DNA from: Comamonadaceae bacterium 2FH
Lineage (GTDB): Bacteria > Pseudomonadota > Gammaproteobacteria > Burkholderiales > Burkholderiaceae_C
Assembly: GCA_005503335.1 (NCBI GenBank)
Contig: SCMQ01000017.1
Location: 27,029 to 91,028, forward strand
Direction of reading: 5' to 3'
DNA: 64,000 bases
Shown here: positions 25,708-36,634 of the stretch, piece after piece
Position numbering within the stretch: the first letter of the stretch is position 1
How the letters are laid out: the number at the start of each line of letters is the position of its first letter
Notes under the pieces: model-generated
The model's database searches: none
What the model was told of the DNA's origin: nothing
What the model saw: only the letters and a program-made list of their open reading frames with translations
Translations under genes and position numbers: made by a program

Positions 25708-25832
25708 GGCAGGCGGGGTGGGCGGCAGTGCCCGCATCATAGTCAGCAAAGCCCGTACCCGGCCATACGCCGAACGGGGCATGGCGCGCCGCACCATGGC
25801 ATGGAAACTGCACGCCGGGTCCTGTTCCTGCC

Positions 25833-28800
25833 ATGACGCCCGCCGCCGACGCCTCCTCGCCCCCCGACCACGCGCCGGCGCGCGAGGCCCTGCCCGATCC
25901 GCCGCAGCAGGTGGTCAAGGTGCGGCGCGACTACAACGCCTGGGTGGCGCGCGAGACCCTGGAGGACTACGCCCTGCGCTACGCGCCCCAGCGCTTTCGG
26001 CGCTGGTCGACCTGGCGCGTGGCCAACACCGCCTTCGGCGCCGCCTCCTTCCTGATCCTGGAGGCCGTGGGCGCGACCCTGCTGGTGCAGTACGGCTTCG
26101 TCAACGCCTTCTGGGCCATCCTCGCCACCGGCCTGATCATCTTCGGTGCCGGCCTGCCGATCAGCGTCTACGCGGCGCGCTACGGCGTGGACATGGATTT
26201 GCTGACGCGGGGCGCCGGCTTCGGCTACATAGGCTCGACGCTCACCTCGCTGATCTACGCCTCGTTCACCTTCATCTTCTTCGCCCTCGAGGCCGCCGTC
26301 ATGGCCTACGCGCTCGAGCTCGCGCTGGGCATCCCGCCGGCCTGGGGTTACGGGGTCTGCGCCCTGGTGGTGATCCCGCTGGTGACCCATGGCGTTTCGG
26401 CCATCAGTCGGCTGCAGCTGTGGACCCAGCCGCTGTGGCTGGTCATGCTGGTCGTGCCCTTCGTCTATGTGCTGCTGCGCGATCCTGGTGCATTTGCCGG
26501 GGTGACGCACTATGGCGGTGAGTCCGGCCGCGACGCCACCTTTGATTCGCACCTTTTCGGTGCCGCGCTCACGGTGGGCATCGCGCTGATCACGCAGATG
26601 GGCGAGCAGGCCGACTACCTGCGCTTCATGCCCGCCTGCACGCCTGCGACGCGCCGGCGCTGGTGGCTGGGCGTGCTGGCCGGCGGCCCGGGCTGGGTGC
26701 TGCTGGGCGTGGTCAAGATGCTGGGCGGGGCCCTGCTGGCCTACCTCGCCATCACCCACATGGTGCCGCTCGAGCGTGCGGTCGACCCCAACCAGATGTA
26801 CCTGGCCGCTTACGAGTACGTGTTTCCGCACTACGGCTGGGCGGTGGCCGCGACCGCGCTGTTCGTCGTGATCTCGCAGCTCAAGATCAACGTGACCAAT
26901 GCCTACGCGGGCTCGCTGGCCTGGTCGAATTTCTTCTCGCGCCTCACGCACAGCCATCCCGGGCGCGTGGTCTGGGTGGTGTTCAACACCTTGATCGCCT
27001 TCATGCTGATGGAGATGGACGTGTTCCAGGCCCTGGGCGGCGTGCTGGGCCTGTACGCCAACATCGCCATCGCCTGGATCATGGCCGTGGTGGCCGACCT
27101 GGTGGTCAACAAGCCGCTGGGCCTGTCGCCGCCCGGCATCGAGTTCAAGAGAGCCTATCTCTACGACATCAACCCGGTCGGCGTGGGCGCCATGGCCCTG
27201 GCCTCGGGGCTGTCGATCAGCGCCCACCTGGGCGCCTTCGGGCCGCTGGCCCAGGCCTTCTCGGCGCTGATCGCGTTGTGCACGGCCTTCGTGGTCTCGC
27301 CGCTGCTGGCCTGGGCCACGCGCGGGCGCTACTACCTGGCGCGTGGTCCCGAACCAAAGATGCCGTCGGAGGGGGAGGGAGCCTACCTGGGCGCGGCGCC
27401 GCAGCGCTGCGTGATCTGCGAGCGCGAATACGAGGCGCCCGACATGGCGCACTGCCCGGCCTACCGCGGCGCGATCTGCTCGCTGTGCTGCACGCTGGAC
27501 GCGCGCTGCGGCGACCTCTGCAAGCCGCAGGCCAGCCTGTCGGCCCAATGGTCGGCCGCGCTGCGCTGGCTGCTGCCGCGCCGCGTCTGGCCCTATCTGG
27601 ACACCGGGCTGGGCCATTTCCTGCTGCTGATGCTGCTGATCGCGCCGCTGCTGGCCACGGTGTTCGGCCTGCTGTACCGGCAGGAGCTGCAGACCCTGGT
27701 GCTGGCGGCCACCGACACCGAGCTGATGCAGGCGCCGCATACGGCGCTGCGCTCGGGCTTTCTCAAGGCCTACCTGGCCCTGCTGCTGGTCGCCGGCATC
27801 GTGGCCTGGTGGCTGGTGCTGGCGCACAAGAGCCGCCAGGTGGCGCAGGAGGAGTCCAACCGCCAGACCGGCCTGCTGGTGCGCGAGGTGGCGTTGCACC
27901 GCCAGACCGACGAGGCCCTGCAGAAGGCCAAGCTCCAGGCGGAGCGGGCCAAGCTCGCGGCCGACCAGGCCAACCAGGCCAAGAGCCGCTACATCAGCGC
28001 CATCAGCCACGAGCTGCGCACGCCGCTCAACAGCATCCTCGGCTACGCCCAGCTCATGGGCGAGGACGCCAGCGTGCCGCCGCATCGCCGGCAGGCGGTC
28101 AACGTGATCCGGCGCGGCGGCGAGCACCTGCTGTCGCTGATCGAGGGTACGCTGGACATTGCGCGCATCGAGTCGGGCAAGCTGGCGCTTCAAGTTGCGC
28201 CCATGCGCTTCGCCGACGGCCTGCACGAGCTGGCCGGCCTGTTCGAGCTGCAGGCCGCGGCCAAGGGGCTGGCCTTCCGCTTCGAGCTGCAGGGCGTGAT
28301 CCCCGAGTGGGTGCGCGCCGACGAGAAGCGCCTGCGCCAGATCCTGATCAACCTGCTGGGCAACGCGATCAAGTTCACGGCCGAGGGCACCGTCACGCTG
28401 CGCGCGCGCTATGCGCGCGAGATGGCCTGGCTGGACATAGAGGACACCGGCCCGGGCCTCACGTCCGAGGAGATCGAGCAGGTCTTCGAGCCCTTCGCGC
28501 GCGGCGGCAGTGCCGCGGCCGCGGTGCCCGGCGCGGGCCTGGGCCTGACGATTGCCAAGATGCTGACCGCGCTGATGGGCGGCGAACTCTCGGTCACCAG
28601 CCGGCCCGGCGCCGGTTCGGTGTTCCACGTCAAGCTGTTCCTGCCCGAGCTGCACGCCGAGGCGCTGCCGCCGCCCGCCGCGAGTGCCGCGCGGCCGCGG
28701 CGCGGCTATGCGGGGCCGCGCCGCCGCATCCTGGTGGTGGACAACGAGGAGGCCGACCGCGAGCTGCTGGTCGAGTTGCTAGCGCCCTTGGGCTTCGGGC

Positions 28801-29366
28801 TGCGCCAGGCCGCCAACGGCCACGATGCGCTGGACCTGCTGGCGGCCGGCTACCGCCCGGACGTGGTTTTCCTGGACCTGGCCATGCCCGGCATAGACGG
28901 CTGGGAGACGCTGCGCCGCATCCGGCAGATGGAGCTGGCCGAGGTCCACTGCGCCATCGTCTCGGCCAACGCATTCGACAAGGGGCTGGACAACGCCCTG
29001 GGCATCAGGCCCGAGGACTTCCTGGTCAAGCCGGTGCGCCACAGCGAGCTGCTGGACTGGCTGGAGCGCCGCCTGGGATTGGTCTGGCTGGACGAGGCAG
29101 CCGGCGCCACGGCTGCGGCCTTGCCGGCCGCGCCGGCGCCGCCGCAGGAGCTCAGCTATCCCGCCGCCGCCGCCCTGGCCGCGCTGGAGCAAGGCGTGGC
29201 CCTGGGCTACTACCGCGGCATCCTCAACAGCCTGGACGAGATCGAGCGCAGCCAGCCCGCGCACGCCGCCTTCGTGCAGGCCATGCGCGAGCTGGCGCGC
29301 CAGTTCCAGTTCGAGGCCATGGGCCGGATTCTTCAGCAGGCACGCCATGCATCCCGTACCGCCTGA
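25833..29366 (+). CDS. NCS1 permease fused to Cys cluster, histidine kinase and receiver (transporter-sensor hybrid)
   Basis: A 1177-residue protein. Residues about 40-510 form an NCS1 (purine/cytosine permease-like) transporter with some 12 hydrophobic segments ([67 protein letters not shown]). Residues 526-565 hold a Cys-rich cluster (CVIC, CSLCC, CGDLC), probably zinc-binding. Two further helices follow (about 595-620, 650-675), a coiled linker, then HisKA with H726 in [10 protein letters not shown], ATPase boxes [24 protein letters not shown], and a receiver (about 968-1090) with D1015. The last ~80 residues may be an Hpt-like helical bundle without a clear His. The plan parallels CbrA. 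The ligand may be a nucleobase or hydantoin-type compound. Confidence 0.88.
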   Translation: MTPAADASSPPDHAPAREALPDPPQQVVKVRRDYNAWVARETLEDYALRYAPQRFRRWSTWRVANTAFGAASFLILEAVGATLLVQYGFVNAFWAILATGLIIFGAGLPISVYAARYGVDMDLLTRGAGFGYIGSTLTSLIYASFTFIFFALEAAVMAYALELALGIPPAWGYGVCALVVIPLVTHGVSAISRLQLWTQPLWLVMLVVPFVYVLLRDPGAFAGVTHYGGESGRDATFDSHLFGAALTVGIALITQMGEQADYLRFMPACTPATRRRWWLGVLAGGPGWVLLGVVKMLGGALLAYLAITHMVPLERAVDPNQMYLAAYEYVFPHYGWAVAATALFVVISQLKINVTNAYAGSLAWSNFFSRLTHSHPGRVVWVVFNTLIAFMLMEMDVFQALGGVLGLYANIAIAWIMAVVADLVVNKPLGLSPPGIEFKRAYLYDINPVGVGAMALASGLSISAHLGAFGPLAQAFSALIALCTAFVVSPLLAWATRGRYYLARGPEPKMPSEGEGAYLGAAPQRCVICEREYEAPDMAHCPAYRGAICSLCCTLDARCGDLCKPQASLSAQWSAALRWLLPRRVWPYLDTGLGHFLLLMLLIAPLLATVFGLLYRQELQTLVLAATDTELMQAPHTALRSGFLKAYLALLLVAGIVAWWLVLAHKSRQVAQEESNRQTGLLVREVALHRQTDEALQKAKLQAERAKLAADQANQAKSRYISAISHELRTPLNSILGYAQLMGEDASVPPHRRQAVNVIRRGGEHLLSLIEGTLDIARIESGKLALQVAPMRFADGLHELAGLFELQAAAKGLAFRFELQGVIPEWVRADEKRLRQILINLLGNAIKFTAEGTVTLRARYAREMAWLDIEDTGPGLTSEEIEQVFEPFARGGSAAAAVPGAGLGLTIAKMLTALMGGELSVTSRPGAGSVFHVKLFLPELHAEALPPPAASAARPRRGYAGPRRRILVVDNEEADRELLVELLAPLGFGLRQAANGHDALDLLAAGYRPDVVFLDLAMPGIDGWETLRRIRQMELAEVHCAIVSANAFDKGLDNALGIRPEDFLVKPVRHSELLDWLERRLGLVWLDEAAGATAAALPAAPAPPQELSYPAAAALAALEQGVALGYYRGILNSLDEIERSQPAHAAFVQAMRELARQFQFEAMGRILQQARHASRTA

Positions 29367-30363
29367 CATCGCGCCCCGGGCCGTGCTGGACCGCGCCGGC
29401 GGCGACCTGGTGCTGATCGTCGACGACGTGCCCGACAACCTGGCCCTGCTGCACGACGCCCTGGACGAGTCGGGCTACACGGTGCTGGTCGCCACGCACG
29501 GCGAGGCGGCGCTGCAGCGCGCCGCCCAGGCCCTGCCCGACATCGTGCTGCTCGACGCCATGATGCCCGGCATGGACGGCTTCGAGGTCGCGCGCCGGCT
29601 CAAGGCCGCGCCGCAGACCGCGCACATCCCCATCATCTTCATGACCGGGCTGACCGAGACCGAGCACCTGGTGGCCGCGCTGGCGGCCGGCGGCGTGGAC
29701 TACGTGACCAAGCCGATCAAGCCGCGCGAGGTGCTGGCGCGCATGGGCGTGCACCTGGGCGGCGCGCGCCAGGCGCGCCAGGCCGCGAGCCAGGCCCACC
29801 AGGCGCGCAACGCGCTCGACGCCTTCGGCTACGCCAGCCTCACGGTGCGCGCCGGCGACGGCCGCCTGCTGTGGCAGACGCCGCTGGCGCGCGAGCTGCT
29901 GGCGGCCTGGTTCGGGCCGGCCTCGCCCCTCGCGCCCGAGCCGGTGCGGGCCTGGCTGGCGCGCCTGCTCGCGGACGGCCACGCCCCCGATGCACGTGCC
30001 GAGCCGCCGCGCCTGACCCTGGAGCAGGGCGCGCGGCGCCTGTCCTTCAGGCTGCACCAGCAGGTTGGCGACAGCGCCGGCGGCGGCGACTGGCTGGTCG
30101 TGATGCGCGAGGTCTCGGACGACCAGGTCGTCGAGTCCATGCGCCTGGCCTTCCTGCTCACGGCGCGCGAGGCCGAGGTGCTGTACTGGCTGGTCAAGGG
30201 CAAGATCAACCGCGACATCGCCGACATCCTGGGCGCCAGCCCGGCCACGGTGAAGAAGCACCTGGAGCGCGTGTTCGCCAAGCTCGGCGTCGAGACCCGC
30301 ACCGCTGCGGCCGCCATGGCGCTCAAGCGCATGAGGCAGCTGCATCCGCAGTTCGAGGGCTGA
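29347..30363 (+). CDS. LuxR-type response regulator
   Basis: A 338-residue protein overlapping the sensor hybrid by 20 bp. The receiver has DD (26-27), phospho-acceptor D70 (VLLDAMMPGMDGF) and K in YVTKPIKP. A middle segment (about 150-255) resembles a degenerate PAS fold. The C-terminal HTH (TAREAEVLYWLVKGKINRDIADILGASPATVKKHLERVFAKLGVETR) is LuxR/NarL type. It should carry the output of the permease-kinase; urease and urea-transport promoters on either side are plausible targets. Confidence 0.92.
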   Translation: MHPVPPDIAPRAVLDRAGGDLVLIVDDVPDNLALLHDALDESGYTVLVATHGEAALQRAAQALPDIVLLDAMMPGMDGFEVARRLKAAPQTAHIPIIFMTGLTETEHLVAALAAGGVDYVTKPIKPREVLARMGVHLGGARQARQAASQAHQARNALDAFGYASLTVRAGDGRLLWQTPLARELLAAWFGPASPLAPEPVRAWLARLLADGHAPDARAEPPRLTLEQGARRLSFRLHQQVGDSAGGGDWLVVMREVSDDQVVESMRLAFLLTAREAEVLYWLVKGKINRDIADILGASPATVKKHLERVFAKLGVETRTAAAAMALKRMRQLHPQFEG

Positions 30364-30418
30364 TACGGTTTTGCATTCAATGAGATAGCCTCATCGCGCT
30401 GCGACGCGGTGCCGTGTT

Positions 30419-30468
30419 CCGTTCATGTTCCCCGGCGCCGGCACGCCCTCGTCGGGGGACATGAACGG
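30419..30468. repeat. Long inverted repeat downstream of the response regulator
   Basis: CCGTTCATGTTCCCC (30419-30433) pairs with GGGGGACATGAACGG (30454-30468) around a 20-bp GC-rich loop, with one bulged base. There is no T-run after it on either strand. It may be a transcript-end structure for the response-regulator gene or a protein-binding site. The remainder of 30364-30604 holds no gene I can support. Confidence 0.6.
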
Positions 30469-30604
30469 AGCCGTTCGCCCGCCCTCCCCGCCATACTCGA
30501 CGCAGCGAGGGACTTCTGACTTCTTCTTGTACTTCTGATCGCAAGTCGGTATGAGCCGTGCCCCGGGCGGGCCGGCTGAGGGACAATGCAGGGGGAGGCG
30601 CACC

Positions 30605-31009
30605 ATGACCCTGGACATCAGCCCGCTGGACAAAGCCATTGTCCGACTCGACGAAGGGCTCGCGCGTTATCGCCTGGACGTTTCCGACACGCAGATCCGC
30701 GATGGCCTGATCCAGCGTTTCGCGTTCACCTACGAGCTCAGCCACAAGATGCTCAAGCGCTACCTGGAGGCGGTATCGCCCACGCCGGCGCAGTACGACG
30801 GCATGCCGTTCCAGGACCTCATTCGCACGGGCAACGAGCATGGCCTTCTGCGAAGCGATTGGCCAGTCTGGCGCCAGTACCGCGAAATGCGCGGCAAGAC
30901 CAGCCACACCTACGACGAAGACGTGGCGCTCGACGTGGTGGCCGGCATCCCGGCCTTTCTCGCAGAAGCAGCGCACCTGCGGGACCAGTTGAAGGCCAGG
31001 CTGGCATGA
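30605..31009 (+). CDS. HEPN-domain protein (HI0074-type nucleotidyltransferase substrate-binding; toxin-like)
   Basis: A 134-residue all-helical protein of the HI0074 family: LIQRFAFTYELSHKMLKRYLE, then the HEPN catalytic-type motif R96-GKTS-H101 (REMRGKTSHTYDE). HEPN proteins of this kind are RNases paired with MNT nucleotidyltransferases in toxin-antitoxin modules, where the partner adenylylates the HEPN protein. The motif is intact, so RNase activity is plausible. Its stop overlaps the next start (ATGA). GGGGGAGG precedes ATG 30605. Confidence 0.88.
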   Translation: MTLDISPLDKAIVRLDEGLARYRLDVSDTQIRDGLIQRFAFTYELSHKMLKRYLEAVSPTPAQYDGMPFQDLIRTGNEHGLLRSDWPVWRQYREMRGKTSHTYDEDVALDVVAGIPAFLAEAAHLRDQLKARLA

Positions 31010-31344
31010 CATTGCCGGACGACGCCCCGCCGCGCACGATGCGCCCCGAGCACTGGCGCATCGTGCGCGACATCCTGCGCCGGCATGTGGCGCAGGCCGA
31101 GGTCTGGGCCTTCGGCTCGCGCGCGACCGGAACGGCGAAGCCCTATTCCGACCTCGACCTCGCCATCATCGCCGGCCAGCCTCTTCCGTTGGCGACGCTG
31201 GCGGCCCTGGCCGAGGCTTTTTCCGAGTCCGACCTGCCCTGGAAGGTCGACCTGGTCGATTGGGCCACCACCGGCGAGCCATTCCGCCGCATCATCGAAC
31301 GCGACAAGGTGGTCGTTCAGCAGGGCGCCCGGCCGCTGCGCTGA
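31006..31344 (+). CDS. MNT-type minimal nucleotidyltransferase (HI0073-like; antitoxin-like)
   Basis: A 112-residue protein with the nucleotidyltransferase signature G37-S-R-ATGTAKPYSDLD (D49 and D51 as metal ligands) and a third acidic position in KVDLVDW. It is the expected partner of the preceding HEPN protein. Together they look like a complete HEPN/MNT module inserted between the sensor/regulator genes and the urea transporter operon. Confidence 0.9.
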   Translation: MTLPDDAPPRTMRPEHWRIVRDILRRHVAQAEVWAFGSRATGTAKPYSDLDLAIIAGQPLPLATLAALAEAFSESDLPWKVDLVDWATTGEPFRRIIERDKVVVQQGARPLR

Positions 31345-31522
31345 ACCCGCGCCGCCCGGGCGGCCCTCCGGGCCATCGCCCTGCCTTGTCCGCCGCGTAC
31401 GCCATGTGCCGTATTTCCGGAACTTCGGGCCAACCCTAGCATGGACCTGTCCGCTGGAAGGCGCCTCGTCTCGAGCGCTTCCAAGCGAACTTCAACCGAT
31501 CCACTTCGCAGGAGTAGCTCAG

Positions 31523-32803
31523 ATGCAACGTCGATTCACCCTCAAGGCCCTCGCGGCCGCCACCGCGCTCGCGGGCTGGAGCGTGCTGCCGGCCCAGGCC
31601 GCAGACACCATCAAGGTCGGCGTGTTGCACAGCCTGTCCGGCACCATGGCGATTTCCGAGACCGTGCTCAAGGACACCGTGCTGATGGCGATCGACGAGA
31701 TCAACGCCAAGGGCGGCGTGCTGGGCAAGAAGCTCGAGCCCGTGGTGGTCGACCCGGCTTCCAACTGGCCGCTGTTCGCCGAGAAGACCAAGCAGCTGCT
31801 GACCCAGGACAAGGTGGCCGTGATCTTCGGCTGCTGGACCAGCGTGTCGCGCAAGTCCGTGCTGCCAGTGGTGGAGGAACTCAACGGCCTGCTGTTCTAC
31901 CCGGTGCAGTACGAGGGCGAGGAGCTGTCCAAGAACGTGTTCTACACCGGCGCCGCGCCCAACCAGCAGGCGATTCCCGCGGTCGACTACCTGATGAGCA
32001 AGGACGGCGGCGGTGCCAAGCGCTGGGTACTGCTGGGCACGGACTACGTCTATCCGCGCACCACCAACAAGATCCTGCGCGCCTACCTCAAGTCCAAGGG
32101 CGTGAAGGACGCCGACATCGACGAGAAGTACACGCCCTTCGGCCACAGCGATTACCAGACCATCGTCGCCGACATCAAGAAGTTCTCGGCTGGCGGCAAG
32201 ACCGCCGTGGTCTCCACCATCAACGGCGACTCCAACGTGCCCTTCTACAAGGAGCTCGGCAACGCGGGCCTCAAGGCCAAGGACGTGCCGGTGGTGGCCT
32301 TCTCGGTCGGTGAGGAGGAGCTGCGCGGCGTGGACACCAAGCCCCTGGTCGGCCACCTGGCGGCCTGGAACTACTTCATGTCGATCAAGAACCCGGCCAA
32401 CACCGAGTTCACCAAGAAATGGGCCGCCTACGCCAAGGCCAAGGGCATCGCCGGCCACAAGGACAAGCCGCTGACCAACGACCCGATGGAAGCCACCTAC
32501 ATCGGCATCAACATGTGGAAGCAGGCCGTCGAGAAGGCCAAGACCACCGAGGTGGACAAGGTCATCGCCGCCATGGCCGGCCAGACCTTCAAGGCGCCCA
32601 GCGGCATCGTCTCCAAGATGGACGAGAAGAACCACCACCTGCACAAGTCGGTGTTCATCGGCGAGATCAAGGCCGACGGCCAGTTCAACGTGGTCTGGAA
32701 GACCCCGGGCCCGGTCAAGGCCAAGCCCTGGAGCCCCTATATCGAGGGCAACGACAAGAAGAAGGACGAGCCCGAGAAGGGCACGAGCGTCGCCAAGAAG
32801 TAA
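31523..32803 (+). CDS. urtA: Urea ABC transporter substrate-binding protein UrtA
   Basis: A 426-residue periplasmic protein with signal peptide MQRRFTLKALAAATALAGWSVLPAQA. Mature start DTIKVGVLHSLSGTMAISET and segments GCWTSVSRKSVLPVVEELNGLLFYPVQYEGEE and VVSTINGDSNVPFYKEL are UrtA hallmarks. It binds urea and delivers it to UrtBC. AGGAG precedes ATG 31523. A strong hairpin after the gene may favour its expression over the membrane genes. The 31345-31522 leader shows no clear promoter I can name. Confidence 0.96.
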   Translation: MQRRFTLKALAAATALAGWSVLPAQAADTIKVGVLHSLSGTMAISETVLKDTVLMAIDEINAKGGVLGKKLEPVVVDPASNWPLFAEKTKQLLTQDKVAVIFGCWTSVSRKSVLPVVEELNGLLFYPVQYEGEELSKNVFYTGAAPNQQAIPAVDYLMSKDGGGAKRWVLLGTDYVYPRTTNKILRAYLKSKGVKDADIDEKYTPFGHSDYQTIVADIKKFSAGGKTAVVSTINGDSNVPFYKELGNAGLKAKDVPVVAFSVGEEELRGVDTKPLVGHLAAWNYFMSIKNPANTEFTKKWAAYAKAKGIAGHKDKPLTNDPMEATYIGINMWKQAVEKAKTTEVDKVIAAMAGQTFKAPSGIVSKMDEKNHHLHKSVFIGEIKADGQFNVVWKTPGPVKAKPWSPYIEGNDKKKDEPEKGTSVAKK

Positions 32804-32823
32804 GCCCACCCCCGAGGCGGCCT

Positions 32824-32859
32824 GCGGCCGCTTCCCCCTCAAGGGGGCGGCGCGGCCGC
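32824..32859 (+). terminator. GC-rich hairpin between urtA and urtB (attenuator-like)
   Basis: GCGGCCGC (32824-32831) and GCGGCCGC (32852-32859), each self-complementary, enclose CCCCC-TCAA-GGGGG (32834-32847). A short T-stretch follows. It could partially terminate transcription so the binding protein is made in excess. It also resembles intergenic repeats of related bacteria. Confidence 0.5.
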
Positions 32860-32913
32860 TTTGGGCGGCCATGCGCGGCGCGCCCTGGCGCACACTGTTA
32901 CTCCACGACACCT

Positions 32914-34485
32914 ATGTTTCGTCCACTGTTATTGCTAACGGCGCTTCTTTTTTCGGGATGGGTTCATGCCCTGACCGCCGACGAGGCCCGCGCGCTGGCC
33001 GTGGGCGAGACCGATGCCCGCGTCGAGGCCCTGAACCGGCTCGTCGCCAGCGCCGACGACAAGACCGCCGCCTTCATCCAGGCCCTGGCCGATGACGCGG
33101 TGAAGCTGGCCGGCGACCAGGTGCTGGTGGTGCGCGACGGCAAGGGGTCGGACCCGGTGAGCGGCGCCGAGCTGGCCGTGCCGGACAGCGCCGAGGACGT
33201 CATCAACAACAACCGCATGCGCGGCGAGCTCGACACCGCGCTGGCCGGCCTCAAGCTCTTCAGCAAGGACGACAGGCAGCGCCTGGCGGCGGTGATGGCC
33301 CTGCTCAAGGAGCCCGACGAATCCCGGCTGCCCCTGCTGGACAAGGCGCTGGCCGCCGAGAGCCGGGACGCCATCCGCATCCAGCTGCAGCTGGCCCGTG
33401 CCGCCGCGCTGCTGGGCAGCGAGGACAAGGCCAGGCGCCTCGAGGCGGCCCGCGCGCTGGCCGAGAGCAAGACGCCCGAGACCAAGCTGCTGCTCAACCA
33501 GCGCCTGGCGGCCGAGACCGAGGCCGATGTGAAGACCCAGCTACAGGCCTCGCTGCGCGCCATCGAGGAGGCCCTGGTCTGGGGCGACAAGCTAGGCGCG
33601 CTGTTCTCCGGCATCAGCCTGGGCTCCATCCTGCTGCTGGTGGCGCTGGGCCTGGCCATTACCTACGGACTGATGGGCGTGATCAACATGGCGCACGGCG
33701 AGCTCATGATGATCGGCGCCTACGCCACCTACGTGGTGCAGGGCCTGTTCCAGAAATACCTGCCCGGCGCCTTCGACTGGTACCTGGTCGCGGCGCTGCC
33801 CGTGGCCTTCCTGGCCTCGGCCGGGGTCGGCGCCGTGCTCGAGCGCGGCGTGCTGCGCTTCCTCTACGGCCGCCCGCTCGAGACCCTGCTGGCCACCTGG
33901 GGCATCAGCCTGGTGCTGATGCAGGGCGTGCGCAGCCTGTTCGGCGCGCAGAACGTGGGCGTGGAGAACCCGTCCTGGATGAGCGGCGGCCTGCAGCTGC
34001 TGTCCAACCTCACGCTGCCCTGGAACCGGCTGGTGATCGTCGCCTTCGCCGCGGCGGTGCTGCTGGGCATGGCCTTCCTGATCGGCCGCACGCGCCTGGG
34101 CCTGTTCGTGCGCGGCGTCACGCAGAACCGTCCGATCGCCTCCTGCATGGGCGTCAACACGGCGCGCATAGACACCTACGCCTTCGCCCTCGGCTCGGGC
34201 ATCGCCGGCCTGGCCGGCTGCGCGCTGAGCCAGGTCGGCAACGTGGGGCCCGACCTGGGCCAGAGCTACATCGTCGACGCCTTCATGGTGGTGGTGCTGG
34301 GCGGCGTCGGGCAGCTGGCCGGAACGGTCTATGCGGCCCTGGGGCTGGGCATCATCAACAAGCTGCTGGAAGGCTGGACCGGCGCGGTGCTGGCCAAGAT
34401 CGCGGTGCTGGTCTTCATCATCGTCTTCATCCAGAAGCGGCCGCAGGGCATCTTCGCGATGAAGGGCCGCAGCGCGGAGGCCTGA
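32914..34485 (+). CDS. urtB: Urea ABC transporter permease UrtB
   Basis: A 523-residue protein. A signal-like helix (MFRPLLLLTALLFSGWVHA) is followed by a ~200-residue extracytoplasmic helical domain characteristic of UrtB, then a LivH-type permease (about 225-515): GISLGSILLLVALGLAITYGLMGVINMAHGELMMIGAYATY and GVTQNRPIASCMGVNTARID. It forms the urea channel with UrtC. Its stop overlaps the urtC start. Confidence 0.95.
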   Translation: MFRPLLLLTALLFSGWVHALTADEARALAVGETDARVEALNRLVASADDKTAAFIQALADDAVKLAGDQVLVVRDGKGSDPVSGAELAVPDSAEDVINNNRMRGELDTALAGLKLFSKDDRQRLAAVMALLKEPDESRLPLLDKALAAESRDAIRIQLQLARAAALLGSEDKARRLEAARALAESKTPETKLLLNQRLAAETEADVKTQLQASLRAIEEALVWGDKLGALFSGISLGSILLLVALGLAITYGLMGVINMAHGELMMIGAYATYVVQGLFQKYLPGAFDWYLVAALPVAFLASAGVGAVLERGVLRFLYGRPLETLLATWGISLVLMQGVRSLFGAQNVGVENPSWMSGGLQLLSNLTLPWNRLVIVAFAAAVLLGMAFLIGRTRLGLFVRGVTQNRPIASCMGVNTARIDTYAFALGSGIAGLAGCALSQVGNVGPDLGQSYIVDAFMVVVLGGVGQLAGTVYAALGLGIINKLLEGWTGAVLAKIAVLVFIIVFIQKRPQGIFAMKGRSAEA

Positions 34486-35656
34486 TGATGAAACGAGACA
34501 TCGAACAAAGTGCCGTGCAGGTCGAGCCTGTCGCAGTTCCAGCGAATCCCATGACCGGCACGGCGATTGCCCTGCCCGCCCGGCCGGCGTTGCTCAGCCG
34601 CATGGGCTGGAGCGCCTTCATCCTTGCCCTGATCGTGGTCTGCGCGCTCGCGCCCTTGCTGAACCTGGTGGTGCCGCAGGACAGCATGTTCCACCTCAGC
34701 GACTACGCCGTGGCCCTGGTCGGAAAGATCATGTGCTACGCCATCTGCGCCCTGGCCATGGACCTGATCTGGGGCTACACCGGCATCCTGAGCCTGGGCC
34801 ATGGCCTGTTCTTCGCGCTCGGCGGCTACGCCATGGGCATGTACCTGATGCGCCAGATCGGCCGCGACGGCAACTACAAGAGCGATCTGCCGGACTTCAT
34901 GGTGTTCCTGGACTGGAAGGAGCTGCCCTGGCACTGGACCTTCTCAGACAGCTTCCTCGCCACCCTGCTCCTCATCGTCGCGGTGCCGGGCCTGGTGGCC
35001 TTCGTGTTCGGCTACTTCGCCTTCCGCTCGCGCATCAAGGGCGTGTACTTCTCGATCATCACCCAGGCCATGACCTTCGCCGCCATGCTGCTGTTCTTCC
35101 GCAACGAGACCGGCTTCGGCGGCAACAACGGCTTCACCGACTTCAAGCGCATCCTGGGGCTGCCGATCGCCACGCCATCCATGCGCATGGTGCTGTTCGT
35201 GCTGACCGGCCTGAGCCTGCTGGGCTTCTTCCTGTTCGCGCGCTGGCTGGTGACGGCCAAGTTCGGCCGCGTGCTGCAGGCCATACGCGACGCGGAAAGC
35301 CGCGTCATGTTCTCGGGCTACTCGCCGCTGCCCTACAAGCTGACCATCTGGACGATCTCGGCCGTGATGTGCGGCGTGGCCGGCGCGCTCTACGTGCCGC
35401 AGGTGGGCATCATCAACCCCGGCGAAATGAGCGCCGCCAACTCCATCGAGATCGCCATCTGGGCGGCCGTGGGCGGGCGCGCCACGCTGATCGGCCCCAT
35501 CGTCGGCGCCTTCATCGTCAACGGCGCTAAGAGCTGGCTCACGGTGACGGCGCCCGAGTTCTGGCTGTATTTCCTGGGCGCCCTGTTCATCGCGGTCACG
35601 CTGTTCCTGCCCAACGGGGTGGTCGGCCTGGTGAAGAAATTGAAGGGGACGCAGAA

Positions 35657-35660
<4 letters not shown>
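34485..35660 (+). CDS. urtC: Urea ABC transporter permease UrtC
   Basis: A 391-residue LivM-type membrane protein. After a ~40-residue polar start come about ten hydrophobic segments with KIMCYAICALAMDLIWGYTGILSLGHGLFFALGGYAMGMYLM, GYFAFRSRIKGVYFSIITQAMTFA and PQVGIINPGEMSAANSIEIAIWAAVGGRATLIGPIVGA, all UrtC-typical. It overlaps urtB at one end and urtD (ATGA, 35657) at the other. Confidence 0.95.
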
Positions 35661-36532
<872 letters not shown>

Positions 36533-36542
36533 GATATTCTTT

Positions 36543-36622
36543 CCTCTCCCTCCCCCGCTGGGGGAGGGCCGTGGTAGGGGCATGCCGGTGCCCCCACCTC
36601 AATCCTCCCCCAGCGGGGGAGG
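36543..36622. repeat. Inverted repeat element between urtD and urtE
   Basis: TCCCCCGCTGGGGGAGG (36551-36567) and CCTCCCCCAGCGGGGGAGG (36604-36622) are inverted copies, and each arm is itself nearly palindromic. The loop carries GGGGCATGCCGGTGCCCCC, another stem. The whole 80 bp can form a cruciform, and resembles dispersed CTCCCCC-GGGGGAG repeats common in proteobacterial genomes. Confidence 0.65.
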
Positions 36623-36634
36623 AGGAAGACCACC

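Noticed and set aside
25743..28655. Long antisense frame over the permease-kinase gene
   Set aside because: The plus strand encodes ordered transporter and kinase motifs. The minus frame is Gln/His/Arg-rich and overlaps the ureA promoter region.
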